Part shown: piece after piece, positions 23,747-32,219 of the stretch
Layout: every line of letters begins with the position of its first letter
How positions within the stretch are numbered: position 1 is the first letter of the stretch
DNA from: AC-32 sp035518635
Lineage (GTDB): Bacteria; Actinomycetota; Thermoleophilia; Gaiellales; Gaiellaceae
Direction of reading: 5' to 3'
NCBI GenBank assembly: GCA_035518635.1
Contig: DATIXI010000041.1
Location: 28,293 to 92,292 of the forward strand
DNA: 64,000 nucleotides
The notes under the pieces: model-generated
What the model was told of the DNA's origin: nothing
Databases searched by the model: none
The model's input: the letters and a program-made list of their open reading frames with translations, nothing else
Program-made: the position numbers and the translations under genes

Positions 23747-25107
23747 TCGGCGGGCCGTCCTCCGAAGTCGCGCACGAACGCGTCGAACACGCCATTCGTG
23801 TCGCCCGGCACGAGGACCGACGCGTACGAGGAGAACGCGAGGCGCCGGTCGTCCGCCGTGAAGGCGACGCCGCTCACCGAGCTCGCGTCGGCACCCTGGT
23901 TACCGCTCTGAGCGAGGCTGGCGAGGACCGTTCGGCCGGTCCGGAGGTCGCGGACGAAGACATCGGTGATGTCGTTCTCGTCGCCGGTGACCAGGTTCGA
24001 CGCCAGGGAGGTGAACGCCACGTAACGGCCGTCGGCACTGATGCTCAGGCCGCCGAGGTTCTCACCGTTCGCCTGACGCCCTCCGCTCGAGACGCTCACG
24101 CGCGTCGTCCGGTGCGTCCTCCGGTCGCGGAGGAAGATGTCGAACGTGCGGTTCGTGTCGCCAGTGACGAGATTGGTGTCCGCCGAGTGAAAGGCCACGT
24201 AGCGGCCGTCCGCGCTGATCGCCGGAGCATTGCTGCCGGTGAGGGTGCGGTCGCCCGTCCCCTGCTTGCCGGAGCTGGACACGCTCACGCGTTCTGTCCT
24301 GCCCGTTCGGCGGTCGCGGACGAACACGTCGCTGAGCTTGTTGGTGTCGCCCGGGACGAGGTTGGTCGCCGAGGACTGGAACGCGACGTAGCGGCCGTGC
24401 GCGCTCAGGGCGGGCTCTGTGCTCTCGCAGTAGCTCGCCTTGCACCTCGCCTGAGCCCCACGGCTGTTTACGCTCACCCGCGTCGTCTTGCCGGTGGCGA
24501 GATCGCGCACGAAGACGTCCGAAAGCTTGTTGGTATCGCCGCGAACGAGGTTCGACGCGAGCGACATGAAGGCCGCGTAGCGGCCGTCCGCGCTGATTGT
24601 CGCGAACGAGCTCGGGCCATTCGCCTGGTGTCCCGCGCTGCTGACGCTGATGCGCTTCGTCACTCCGCTCGCCTGGTCGTGCAGGAACACGTCCTCCACG
24701 CGGTTCGTGTCGCCCCGAACGAGGTCCGCCGCGTCCGACTGGAAGACGACGTATCGCCCGCTGGCGCTGATCCCGCCCGCGGTCGAGCCGCCCCAGGGGT
24801 CGGAGCTCGGCGCGGCCTGGGCGCCGCTGCTCGAGACGCTTACGCGTGTCGTCGTGCCGGACGAGCGATCGTGCACGAAGACATCCCACCGGTCGTTCGT
24901 ATCTCGCGGGACCAGATTTGTCGCCTGGGAGTTGATCAGGACGTAGCGGCCGTTCGCGCTGATGCCGGCCGCGTAGCTGTCCCGGTCACCCTGGAGGCCG
25001 CCGCTCGAGACGCTTGCGCGTGTCGTCGAGGGCGGAGCCGCGGCGGCGGCGGAGAGAGCCAGGAAGCCGAAAGCGATCGAGGTCAGGAGTGTTATCGCCT
25101 TTTCCAC
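23743..25107 (-). CDS. Exported repeat beta-propeller protein (TolB/PD40-like)
   Basis: 454 aa from GTG 25107 behind AAGGAGGA; longer in-frame readings pass through the promoter. Signal peptide about 1-25. The body is a tandem repeat of about 60 residues: ISADGRYVAFxSxATNLVxGDTN, then DVFVRDRxTGxTxRVSVSSxGxQ, seen six to seven times. This is the calcium-loop-like secreted propeller family common in soil actinobacteria. DTN/DEND loops may bind metal (inference). Its promoter carries the four-box 11-bp array shared with the two-component region, so it is a probable target of that response regulator. Confidence 0.87.
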   Translation of the reverse strand: MEKAITLLTSIAFGFLALSAAAAAPPSTTRASVSSGGLQGDRDSYAAGISANGRYVLINSQATNLVPRDTNDRWDVFVHDRSSGTTTRVSVSSSGAQAAPSSDPWGGSTAGGISASGRYVVFQSDAADLVRGDTNRVEDVFLHDQASGVTKRISVSSAGHQANGPSSFATISADGRYAAFMSLASNLVRGDTNKLSDVFVRDLATGKTTRVSVNSRGAQARCKASYCESTEPALSAHGRYVAFQSSATNLVPGDTNKLSDVFVRDRRTGRTERVSVSSSGKQGTGDRTLTGSNAPAISADGRYVAFHSADTNLVTGDTNRTFDIFLRDRRTHRTTRVSVSSGGRQANGENLGGLSISADGRYVAFTSLASNLVTGDENDITDVFVRDLRTGRTVLASLAQSGNQGADASSVSGVAFTADDRRLAFSSYASVLVPGDTNGVFDAFVRDFGGRPAD

Positions 25108-25130
25108 GGGGTCCTCCTTCGTTGTCGAGC

Positions 25131-25186
25131 CCATGCTCGTCCGACTCGGCAACAGGCCCGTCACGGCCAGGTAACGGTTTCGCGAC
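25131..25186 (-). promoter_or_regulatory. Four-box 11-bp response-regulator-type promoter (propeller gene)
   Basis: On the minus strand, boxes GTCGC (25186), GTTAC (25175), GTGAC (25164) and GTTGC (25153) begin exactly 11 bp apart. After the last box come 10 nt, then GAGCATGG (25138-25131) as a probable -10. GTG 25107 lies 41 nt from the box array. Same architecture at 27887-27942 and 30043-30098. Confidence 0.8.
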
Positions 25187-25198
25187 AGATTCCGCGGC

Positions 25199-26707
25199 TC
25201 AGCGCGAAGGCGTGAACGCCGCGCCGTCGGCAAAGCCGGGGTCGCCGCCCCAGACCAGCAGCGAACGTCCAGTCCACACGCCGACGGGGTCGAGGCGGCC
25301 GCGCAGCGGCGCCTGTGGAAGCGCCGACCATCTGTCGGCCCTCGGGTCGTACGCGAGGCCGTGAGGGGGAATCACGAAGCGTCCCGGGTTGCCGGTCTCG
25401 CCGCCCCAGAGAAGGAGCTGCTTCCCGGTCCAGGCCACTGCTGCCCTGGCCCGGCCGGTGTCCATCGGGGGGAGCGCTCGCCAACGGTTCGCCACAGGGT
25501 CGTAGGCGAAGCCGGTTGCCGGCGCGTTCCTCCCGCCGACGACGAGGAGCTCGCTTCCGTCCCAGACGGCGGTGGCACCCGACCGCGCCTCCGGCATGGA
25601 TGCGAGCCGCCGCCAGCCGTTCGTCCCCGGGTTGTACGCGGCCGTGCGCGCGCCGGAGACGACGACGAGCTCGCGCCCGGTCCAGGCCCCGGCCGAGGCG
25701 GGGCCGCCGCGCAGCGGCGCCGGCGGCAGGCTGCGCCAGTGGTCCGTTGCGGGCCGGTAGGCGGCGGCGCCGTTGCCGGTCCAGCCGATCAGCTCGCGGC
25801 CCGTCCAGACGGCCACCGCGGGTGCGAGCGCTGCGGGCGGCGAGGCAAGTCCCCTCCAACGGCCCGTCCCGGGATCGAACGCTTCCAGAGCGCCCCTCGT
25901 CCAGACCAGCAGCTCCTTGCCCGTCCAGACCGCGCGGAACCCTCCCCGGCCCGGAGGCGGCTGCAGCCGGCGCCAGGCGTTGATGCTCGGGTCGTAGGCC
26001 GTGAAGACGGGTGCGTTCCCGACGCGCCCGAGGACGAGCAGCTCCCGGCCCGTCCAGACGCTCGCGCGATTCGTTGGCGCAGCGACCGGCGCTCGGGCCA
26101 GAAGGTGCCACGTCCCCGGCAGCGGCGGTGCGAGCGGGCCGAGCGTCGCGTAATCGCTGCGGCCGACCGGATGGTCGAGCACGACGCCCCCACCCGAGGA
26201 GACGTCGACAGGGGAGCCGTCGAGCTCGAAGCGAACGGCTTTGACCGTCGGGAACTGCGTGAGCGTGTAGACGACCTGGGCGAGACGGAGCTGCAGAGAG
26301 CGGGCGCTTGCGCTTGCCTCGTAGTTCGATGTGAGGTCGACCTTGGCGACCCGGTTTGCGATCGTGACGCCGAGCAGGCGCGTCCCGGACGGGATCGCTG
26401 TCGTGAGGCCGGCTGTTCGCTCGGCCGGGGTCGGTCCGGCGAGGAGCGCTTGAGCGGCGGCCGTCGCGACGCGCGGCGTGGGCCTGTGCGTTCGAAGTGC
26501 CTCCACGAGCCGGCCGTGGTGCGTGAACCAGACCTCGAGAGAGCGGGAGCTCGACAGCGCTCCCGTGGGCTGCGCCGCCTGGGTGGAGGTCGCCTGCCGC
26601 GGTGGCTGCCCGAGGGAGACGGCGTTGTCCGATCCGCCGCCGGAGAGCAAGAGCCACACAGCGACGCCCACTGCCGCGAGAGCTGAGGCTGCGAGCAGTG
26701 CCTTCAC
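25199..26707 (-). CDS. Membrane-anchored GerMN-Kelch fusion protein
   Basis: 502 aa from GTG 26707. N-terminal membrane anchor (KALLAASALAAVGVAVWLLL), then a GerMN domain at about 55-165: LRTHRPTPRVATAAAQALLAG, TAIPSGTRLLGVTIANRVAKVDL and RLAQVVYTLTQFPTVKAVRFELDG. Residues 185-495 are Kelch-type blades with the repeating AVWTGRELLVWGG...AYDPxxxxWRxLPPAP signature, giving a beta-propeller. GerMN domains occur in spore-germination and LpqB-type cell-envelope proteins; Kelch propellers bind ligands. It follows the Kelch lipoprotein by 23 nt on the same strand and probably shares its promoter. Confidence 0.88.
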   Translation of the reverse strand: MKALLAASALAAVGVAVWLLLSGGGSDNAVSLGQPPRQATSTQAAQPTGALSSSRSLEVWFTHHGRLVEALRTHRPTPRVATAAAQALLAGPTPAERTAGLTTAIPSGTRLLGVTIANRVAKVDLTSNYEASASARSLQLRLAQVVYTLTQFPTVKAVRFELDGSPVDVSSGGGVVLDHPVGRSDYATLGPLAPPLPGTWHLLARAPVAAPTNRASVWTGRELLVLGRVGNAPVFTAYDPSINAWRRLQPPPGRGGFRAVWTGKELLVWTRGALEAFDPGTGRWRGLASPPAALAPAVAVWTGRELIGWTGNGAAAYRPATDHWRSLPPAPLRGGPASAGAWTGRELVVVSGARTAAYNPGTNGWRRLASMPEARSGATAVWDGSELLVVGGRNAPATGFAYDPVANRWRALPPMDTGRARAAVAWTGKQLLLWGGETGNPGRFVIPPHGLAYDPRADRWSALPQAPLRGRLDPVGVWTGRSLLVWGGDPGFADGAAFTPSR

Positions 26708-26730
26708 GAGGCTCAGACTACGCCGCGCGC

Positions 26731-27852
26731 TCAGTGGAGCTCCGGCGTCAGCGCTGCTCCGTCGGCGTTGCTCCAGACGATCAGCTGGTGGCCCGTCCAA
26801 GCCGCGGTCTGGCCGGAGCCGAGGACCGGAATCCGGGGAAGGCTCGACCAGCGATCCGCCTTGGGGTCGTACGCCAGCGCACGAAGCGCCTCGCCGCCGC
26901 CGAGGACGAGCAGACGGCTCCCCGTCCAGAATGCGCCAACCGGCGTCAGCGCCCTTGGCGGCGGCGCGAGGCGGCGCCAGCGGTTCGCCGCCAGGTTGTA
27001 CGCCATGGCCGTGTTCGAGCGCCCGCTTCCCTTGCCGAGGACGAGCAGTTCGCCGCCGTCCCAGGCGGCGGTGCCGCCGTAGCGGAGGTCGGCCGCGGGC
27101 GGCGCCGCAAGCCTGCGCCACGTGTCGGCGGCAGGATCGTAGGCGGCTGCCCGGGCGAGCCTTGCCGGGTAGGGCTTTCCGTCCGGGCTGAAGCCGCTGA
27201 CGACCACGACGAGCTGATGGCCGGTCCAGGCGCCAAGGGGGCCCTGGGAGGGCGCGAGCGGCGAGCGAGCGAAGTGGCGGTACGCGTTTGTCCCGGGGTC
27301 ATAGGCGAGGCCGTCGCCCCAGGCGTCACCGCAGCAACCGCCGCCCCAACCGATCGCCTCACGGCCGGTCCAGACGACGAGCCCACCGCCCACAGACCTT
27401 CGCAGCGTCCGCCAGGACTTCGTCTGTGGGTCGTAGGCAACCGAGTGGAAGGCGCCGAAGGCGAGCATTTCCTTGCCGGTCCAGACCGCGTGGTACTCGG
27501 GCACGTAGCCAGGGCCCGGGGGCGGAGAAAGCCGTGTCCAGTGCCTCGAGGCAGGGTCGTACGACTCGGCGGCGTCGACCGACTTCACGACGTAGGGAGC
27601 ACCGCGGGAGTCGAGCGCCGTCATGTTGCGACGGCCGAAAAGGATCAGCTTGTCGCCCGTCCAGACGCTCGTGGACTCCCCGTCGAGCTTGACCGGGGCA
27701 GTCGGAAGCGTCCGCCAGAGCGGGACTCTGGCGGAGCGCTCCGAAGGGGCTCCTCCGCAGGCGACGAGCAGGAACGCGAGCGAGCTGCCGAGACCCAGCA
27801 CGGTCGCGACGACGACGAGCTTCTTGACGAGCGCTTCGGTTGCAGGTGACAT
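26731..27852 (-). CDS. Kelch-repeat lipoprotein
   Basis: 373 aa. Start ATG 27852 behind GAGGAGGT. N-terminal hydrophobic segment ends in a lipobox, LLVAC with Cys32, so it should be lipid-anchored outside the membrane. The mature part is a Kelch propeller: SVWTGDKLILFG, AVWTGKEMLAFG, VVWTGREAIGWGG, GAWTGHQLVVVV, AAWDGGELLVLG, AFWTGSRLLVLGG and AAWTGHQLIVW. These are the same blade signature as the GerMN-Kelch protein downstream, so the pair arose by duplication. First gene after the four-box promoter at 27887-27942. Confidence 0.88.
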   Translation of the reverse strand: MSPATEALVKKLVVVATVLGLGSSLAFLLVACGGAPSERSARVPLWRTLPTAPVKLDGESTSVWTGDKLILFGRRNMTALDSRGAPYVVKSVDAAESYDPASRHWTRLSPPPGPGYVPEYHAVWTGKEMLAFGAFHSVAYDPQTKSWRTLRRSVGGGLVVWTGREAIGWGGGCCGDAWGDGLAYDPGTNAYRHFARSPLAPSQGPLGAWTGHQLVVVVSGFSPDGKPYPARLARAAAYDPAADTWRRLAAPPAADLRYGGTAAWDGGELLVLGKGSGRSNTAMAYNLAANRWRRLAPPPRALTPVGAFWTGSRLLVLGGGEALRALAYDPKADRWSSLPRIPVLGSGQTAAWTGHQLIVWSNADGAALTPELH

Positions 27853-27886
27853 CGCGACCTCCTCGGGCTGCATGGACGTTGCGATC

Positions 27887-27942
27887 CCATGCTGCTGCGC
27901 GCCCGCAACGCACCCGTTACGGGCGCGTAACGGTTCTGCAAC
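27887..27942 (-). promoter_or_regulatory. Four-box 11-bp response-regulator-type promoter (Kelch operon)
   Basis: On the minus strand, boxes GTTGC (27942), GTTAC (27931), GTAAC (27920) and GTTGC (27909) start 11 bp apart; 10 nt later comes CAGCATGG (27894-27887). The central pair also forms a perfect palindrome CCGTTACG-GGCG-CGTAACGG. ATG 27852 is 52 nt from the array, one helical turn further than at the other two sites. Confidence 0.82.
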
Positions 27943-27951
27943 GGGCGCCCG

Positions 27952-29274
27952 CTAGAGACGGAACGTGAACCGCGTGCCCTGGCCGGGCTCGCTCCGGACC
28001 TGGATCTCGCCGCCGAGCAGCCTCGCGTTCTCCTGGGCGATCGCGAGCCCCAGGCCCGAGCCGTGCCCTGCCCTTGCCGGATCCGCCTTGTAGAAGCGCT
28101 CGAACAGGTGCGGCAGGTGCTCCGCCGGGATCCCCGGCCCTCTGTCGGCGACTTCGACGAGCGCGCCGCCGTCATCGGGCCGGACCCGGACGTCGACGCC
28201 GTCGCCGCCGTGCTCGAGGGCGTTGCCCACGAGGTTCGACACGATCCGCTCGTACCGCCGCGGGTCGGTCGTCACGGGTGCCTCCTCCGCGTCGAGGCCC
28301 ACGCGCCCGTCCCATCCGCGCGACTGCAGGATCGCCGCCGTGAGCGCGGCGAGCTCAACCTGCTCGTCGTGCACGCTCTCGGCGCCGGCATCGAGCCGGG
28401 AGATCTCCATCAGCTCCTCGACGAGCCGTCGCAGGCGACCGACATCCGAGATCAACAGCTCGGCGGGACGGCGCGACTCCGGAGGCATTCGCTCGAGCTG
28501 CTGGGCGAGGAGGGAGGCCTCGCCGACGAGCCCGGTCAACGGCGTGCGCAGCTCGTGCGCGACGTCCGCCGTGAAGCGGCGCTCGCGAGCCTGCGCCTCG
28601 TTCAGCGCTTCGATCTTCGTCTCGAGGGCCGCCGCCATCTCGTTGAACGCCTGCGCCCAGGCGCCGAACTCGTCGCGCCCCTCGACCGGGAGGCGTGTTT
28701 CCAGCAGACCCTCGGCGACGGAGTGAGCGGCGACACTCGCCTGCGCCACCGGGCGAAGCGTCCGGCGCGCGAGCAGCGCCCCGGCCAGCGCCGCGAGCAC
28801 GACGACGATCGCGAGCCCGGCTAGGAGGATGTTGCGCAGGACGATCAGCTCGTGGCGGAGACCCTCCTCGGAGAAGAAGAAGTAGAGGTCCCTCCCGGCG
28901 GCCGGCCCCCCGACCACGAGGTAATGCGTGCCCGCGACGGTCCCACGCTGATACCCGAGCCGCCCCTCCTGGACGAGCTTCCGCAGCTTCGCCGGCACGG
29001 CGGGCAGGCCGACGGAGAAGCTGGACTGGAACGTGCGCCCGCGGTCGATCCCGACCGTCTCGAACCCACGCCCTTCGAACGCATTCAGCAGCGCGTCCGA
29101 GCTCTCGTAGTCGGGCGCGATCTCGAGGTTGCGCCGCGCTTGCTGCGCGGACGAGTGCACGGAGTCGGCCCGCAGGTTGTGCCGCACGACGACGTACGAG
29201 CCGATCGCGAGCGCGGCAGCCCCCGCGCCCACCGCGAGCACGAACGCGATCGTCAGCCGGCGGCGAAAGGGCAT
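27952..29274 (-). CDS. HAMP-type sensor histidine kinase
   Basis: 440 aa. TM1 at 8-30, an extracytoplasmic sensor of about 110 residues (31-142), TM2 at 146-168, HAMP at about 170-222. The HisKA box is FTADVAHELRTPLTG with phospho-acceptor His240. The HATPase_c domain has NLVGNALEHGG (N box), VADRGPGIP (G1), LFERFYKAD (F box) and GSGLGLAIAQE (G2). It should phosphorylate the adjacent response regulator. Its ATG overlaps the regulator's stop by 1 nt (TGATG). Signal unknown; the sensor sequence has no recognised fold. Confidence 0.94.
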   Translation of the reverse strand: MPFRRRLTIAFVLAVGAGAAALAIGSYVVVRHNLRADSVHSSAQQARRNLEIAPDYESSDALLNAFEGRGFETVGIDRGRTFQSSFSVGLPAVPAKLRKLVQEGRLGYQRGTVAGTHYLVVGGPAAGRDLYFFFSEEGLRHELIVLRNILLAGLAIVVVLAALAGALLARRTLRPVAQASVAAHSVAEGLLETRLPVEGRDEFGAWAQAFNEMAAALETKIEALNEAQARERRFTADVAHELRTPLTGLVGEASLLAQQLERMPPESRRPAELLISDVGRLRRLVEELMEISRLDAGAESVHDEQVELAALTAAILQSRGWDGRVGLDAEEAPVTTDPRRYERIVSNLVGNALEHGGDGVDVRVRPDDGGALVEVADRGPGIPAEHLPHLFERFYKADPARAGHGSGLGLAIAQENARLLGGEIQVRSEPGQGTRFTFRL

Positions 29275-29954
29275 CAGTCGGGGTCGAAGCGGTAGCCAAC
29301 CCCACGCACAGTGTGGATCAGCTTCGGCTGCTTCGGGTCGTCTTCGATCTTGGCTCGCAGCCGCTGCACAGCTGCGTCGACGAGCCGCGAGTCGCCGAGG
29401 TAGTCGTAGTTCCACACGAGCTCGAGCAGCAGCTCCCGCGTGAACACCTGCTTCGGCCGTCGCGCGAGCTCGAGCAGGAGCCGGAACTCGGTCGCGGTCA
29501 GCTCGATCTCCTCACCCTCGCGCCTGACGGTGAAAGCGCCGGGATCGATGACGAGGCCGCCCGCGGCGATTACGTGATCGCCCGGGTCGACGGCCGAGCG
29601 CCGAAGCACTGCCTTGATCCGCGCGACGAGCTCCGGCAGCTCGAAGGGCTTCGTGACGTAGTCGTCGGCGCCGAGCTCGAGCCCGACCACGACGTCGTGC
29701 AGGTCGGAGCGAGCGGTCAGCATCACGATCGGCGTCTGGCTCTCGCGCCTGATCTCGCGACACACCTCGAACCCGTCCAGCGAGGGAAGCATCACGTCGA
29801 GGACCACGAGTTCGAACGACCCCTGCCGAAATTGCAGCAGCCCCTCGCGACCATCGCCGCTCGCAGTCACCCTGAAGCCCGCCTGCTCGAGGCCAAGAGT
29901 CGTGATCTCCCGGATCGAGGCATCGTCCTCCACGAGCAGCAGATGCTCGTTCAC
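29274..29954 (-). CDS. OmpR/PhoB-family response regulator
   Basis: 226 aa from GTG 29954. Receiver domain: acidic pair Glu9-Asp10-Asp11, phospho-acceptor Asp53 in VVLDVMLP, Thr in VMLTARSD, Lys in YVTKPFE. C-terminal winged helix: ELTATEFRLLLELARRPKQVFTRELLL and VDAAVQRLRAKIEDDP, then IHTVRGVGYRF, full length. OmpR-type dimers bind direct repeats with 10-11 bp period. Exactly such arrays, with 11-bp period, sit in its own divergent upstream region and before two neighbouring operons, so these genes are its probable regulon. Confidence 0.95.
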   Translation of the reverse strand: MNEHLLLVEDDASIREITTLGLEQAGFRVTASGDGREGLLQFRQGSFELVVLDVMLPSLDGFEVCREIRRESQTPIVMLTARSDLHDVVVGLELGADDYVTKPFELPELVARIKAVLRRSAVDPGDHVIAAGGLVIDPGAFTVRREGEEIELTATEFRLLLELARRPKQVFTRELLLELVWNYDYLGDSRLVDAAVQRLRAKIEDDPKQPKLIHTVRGVGYRFDPD

Positions 29955-30042
29955 GCGCCAAGCGTAGGCAGCCTCCCCGGCCGTGGCTAGTCGCGGAGTC
30001 GAGCGCTCTGGCCAGAGACTTCTCTTCGCGAGCGTCGTCGCC

Positions 30043-30098
30043 GTTGCGGAACGGTTACGGGCCTGTGACGTCGGTGTTGCCCGCCGGTCCGAGGATGG
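30043..30098 (+). promoter_or_regulatory. Four-box 11-bp response-regulator-type promoter (divergent from two-component operon)
   Basis: Boxes GTTGC (30043), GTTAC (30054), GTGAC (30065) and GTTGC (30076) start exactly 11 bp apart, followed after 10 nt by GAGGATGG (30091-30098). The array faces the DUF6636 gene at 30125 and lies 89 bp from the response-regulator start, so it could also autoregulate that operon. Confidence 0.82.
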
Positions 30099-30124
30099 AG
30101 GGCGTAATCGACACGGAGGCATCC

Positions 30125-30589
30125 ATGAAGCCCTCGCTCTTCATCTCAACGGCCATCGCCATCCTCGTAGCAACCGTGGCGGCATCCTCGCCCCTCCTCG
30201 CCGCGCCGACGTCCCCGTCCGCGGCTCGCCAGGCCGCGGTCCGGATCCTGCCCGGCTTCCGCTCGCCGACCGGGAATATCAAGTGCTTCGTCGTCAGGTC
30301 GCTGTACTGCGAGATCGACAAGGCGAGCTACCGGCAGAGACTTCAAGCCCGCTGCGACCTCGACTGGCACGGCTTCGAGCTCAACGCCGCGAATCGGGCG
30401 AGGTCCTACTGCACCAGCAACGCCGCCTACAACATGGGCACCGAGCGTCCGAACAACGCGAAGCTGGCGTACGGGAAGAGCTTCCGGCACGGGGTGTTCA
30501 CCTGCCTGTCCCGCGTCACCGGCGTGACGTGTCGCAACCGGACCGGCCACGGCCTGTTCGTCTCCCGCCAGGCGTACCGCACCTGGTGA
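30125..30589 (+). CDS. Exported DUF6636-like protein
   Basis: 154 aa from ATG 30125 with GGAGG 4 nt upstream. Signal peptide about 1-28. The mature domain has FRSPTGNIKCFV, CEIDKASYR, LAYGKSFRHGVFTC and VTGVTCRNRTGHGLFVSRQAYR. Six conserved Cys probably pair in three disulfides, the pattern I recall for DUF6636. Secreted, no known activity. Divergent from the two-component operon and preceded by its four-box promoter, so likely induced with the propeller proteins. A bidirectional terminator follows. Confidence 0.82.
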   Translation: MKPSLFISTAIAILVATVAASSPLLAAPTSPSAARQAAVRILPGFRSPTGNIKCFVVRSLYCEIDKASYRQRLQARCDLDWHGFELNAANRARSYCTSNAAYNMGTERPNNAKLAYGKSFRHGVFTCLSRVTGVTCRNRTGHGLFVSRQAYRTW

Positions 30590-30615
30590 ACGGCCCGAAC
30601 GCCGAGCCCTTCTCC

Positions 30616-30641
30616 CGAGAGCGCCCGGCAGGGCGCTCTCG
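30616..30641. terminator. Bidirectional terminator hairpin
   Basis: CGAGAGCGCCC-GGCA-GGGCGCTCTCG is a perfect 11-bp stem with a 4-nt loop between the convergent DUF6636 gene and the ABC exporter operon. The plus side is followed by a pyrimidine/TG-rich tract (CTCTCTGTGTGTG). Confidence 0.75.
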
Positions 30642-30672
30642 CTCTCTGTGTGTGTCGAGGAAGATGGGTTGC

Positions 30673-31440
30673 TCAGCCGGCGGCTTCGGCCTTGCGCAGG
30701 CCGCGCACGGCCCAGAGGCCGAACAAGAGCACGAGCGCGAGCGCCACGCCGAACGCGGCCTCGGTCTCGGTCGGCGACCGGGCCAGGAAGCCGCGGCCGG
30801 CCTCGAGCACCCGGGTGAGCGGGTTGACCGTGGCGACGGCGTGGATCCAGCCGTTCAGCAGGGCGAGCGGCACGTAGACGGGCGCGAAGAAGAGGACGAG
30901 GAAGACCGGCATCTGCATCACGGGCCCGGCTTGCATCGTCCGGAACCGCATCGCTACACCGCACGCCCAGAGCAAGGACGCGACGTTGATGATCAGGCCG
31001 AGCGTGTAGAGACCGAAGAGGTCGACCCCCGCGCCACCGAGCGGGACACCGGCGACCAGGGCCAGCACGGTCAGGAAGGTGACGGTCACGGCCCAGCGCC
31101 CGAGCGCGGCGAGCCCGTAGCCGATCACGATCCCGGTCCGGTGCGGCGCGGCGAGCAGCAGGCGGCGCGCGAAGCCGCTCTCGAAGTCGCGCGCGATCCC
31201 GAAGCCCGTGAACACGCCGCCGAACGCGGCGGACTGGAGAACGACGAACACGAACTGGAAGGCCGTGTACCCCGGCGGGTAGTGGAAGCCGGGAACGTCC
31301 TGCACGCGCGAGAGCCCGCCCGCGAACGCGACGAAGAAGAAGAGCGGGAACACGAGCGACGGCAGCAGCAGCGACGGGTTCGTCAGGAAGTTGTGCAGCG
31401 TCCTCCAGGCGACGCCGCGTGCCACGTCCAGAGTGTTCAT
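30673..31440 (-). CDS. ABC-2 exporter permease (DrrC-like)
   Basis: 255 aa with six transmembrane segments. The ABC-2 signature GFGIARDFESGFARRLLLAAPHRT precedes the conserved inner loop. LVLFFAPVYVPLALLNGWIHAVATVNPLTRVLEAGRGF is the typical C-terminal ABC2 motif. Third gene of a DrrABC-like operon; its ATG overlaps the preceding stop by 4 nt. It probably forms a heterodimeric channel with the permease at 31437-32219, exporting a drug-like compound. Confidence 0.88.
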   Translation of the reverse strand: MNTLDVARGVAWRTLHNFLTNPSLLLPSLVFPLFFFVAFAGGLSRVQDVPGFHYPPGYTAFQFVFVVLQSAAFGGVFTGFGIARDFESGFARRLLLAAPHRTGIVIGYGLAALGRWAVTVTFLTVLALVAGVPLGGAGVDLFGLYTLGLIINVASLLWACGVAMRFRTMQAGPVMQMPVFLVLFFAPVYVPLALLNGWIHAVATVNPLTRVLEAGRGFLARSPTETEAAFGVALALVLLFGLWAVRGLRKAEAAG

Positions 31441-32219
31441 CTCGCCATCCGCTCCCTGAGCGCCCACGAGGCGAGCGCGAGCGAGACGACGACCAGGGAG
31501 AGCGCGATCCCGAACCCGAGCCCGAGCGCCTCCTGGTCCCAGCCCGTGATGACCAGGCTGCGGATCCCCTCGAGCAGGTACGAGACGGGGTTCGCGGTCG
31601 CTGCGGCCCGGAACCAGTCGACGGACATCAGGTTGCGCGGGATGTTCATCGACGAGATGAACAGGAACACGAAGAAGACCGGGAACAGGCTCTGCACGGC
31701 CTCCCCCGAGCCGGTCCGGAGCGCGGCAAAGCAGCCGAGGGCGCCGAAGCCGAGCACGACGATGGTCGTGAAGACGAACAGGACGGCGATCCCGGCGGGA
31801 CCGGACGCGAAGCGGACCCCGACGATCAGGCCGATCGAGGTGTAGAAGGCCGCCTGCGCGAGCCCGATCGTCAGCGCGCCCCCGAGCTGGCCGCAGAGGA
31901 CCGCCAGCCGGCTCATGGGCGTCAGCGACAGGCGATTGAGGAAGCCGGTCTGGATATCGCGCGCGAGGTCCGTGCCCGCGTTCATGGTCGCGAACAGCGC
32001 GCCCTGGATGAACGCCACGGCGAGCGCGAAGCTGACGAACGACGTGGTCGGGAACCCGGGAAGCCTCGTCGCGGCGTGCAGCCCGCCCGAGTTGACTGCG
32101 AGCAGCAGCATCGGGAAGAGCAGCGGGGCGATGACGTTCGCCGGCTGGCGCACCGTCCGGATCACAGAGCGCCTGGCCAGCACGAAGACCTGATCGGCGA
32201 AGATGGACGCGCCGGTCAC
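31437..32219 (-). CDS. ABC-2 exporter permease (DrrB-like)
   Basis: 260 aa, six transmembrane segments; TDLARDIQTGFLNRLSLTPMSR and MNIPRNLMSVDWFRAAATANPVSYLLEGIRSLV are the diagnostic ABC-2 transporter motifs of DrrB-type permeases. GTG start overlaps the ATPase stop by 4 nt (GTGA), so stoichiometric translation with its partners is expected. Confidence 0.9.
   Translation of the reverse strand: MTGASIFADQVFVLARRSVIRTVRQPANVIAPLLFPMLLLAVNSGGLHAATRLPGFPTTSFVSFALAVAFIQGALFATMNAGTDLARDIQTGFLNRLSLTPMSRLAVLCGQLGGALTIGLAQAAFYTSIGLIVGVRFASGPAGIAVLFVFTTIVVLGFGALGCFAALRTGSGEAVQSLFPVFFVFLFISSMNIPRNLMSVDWFRAAATANPVSYLLEGIRSLVITGWDQEALGLGFGIALSLVVVSLALASWALRERMAR

Noticed and set aside
22042..25215. 1057-codon plus-strand frame
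   Set aside because: Covers the antiporter in another frame and the propeller gene in antisense; no domain pattern.
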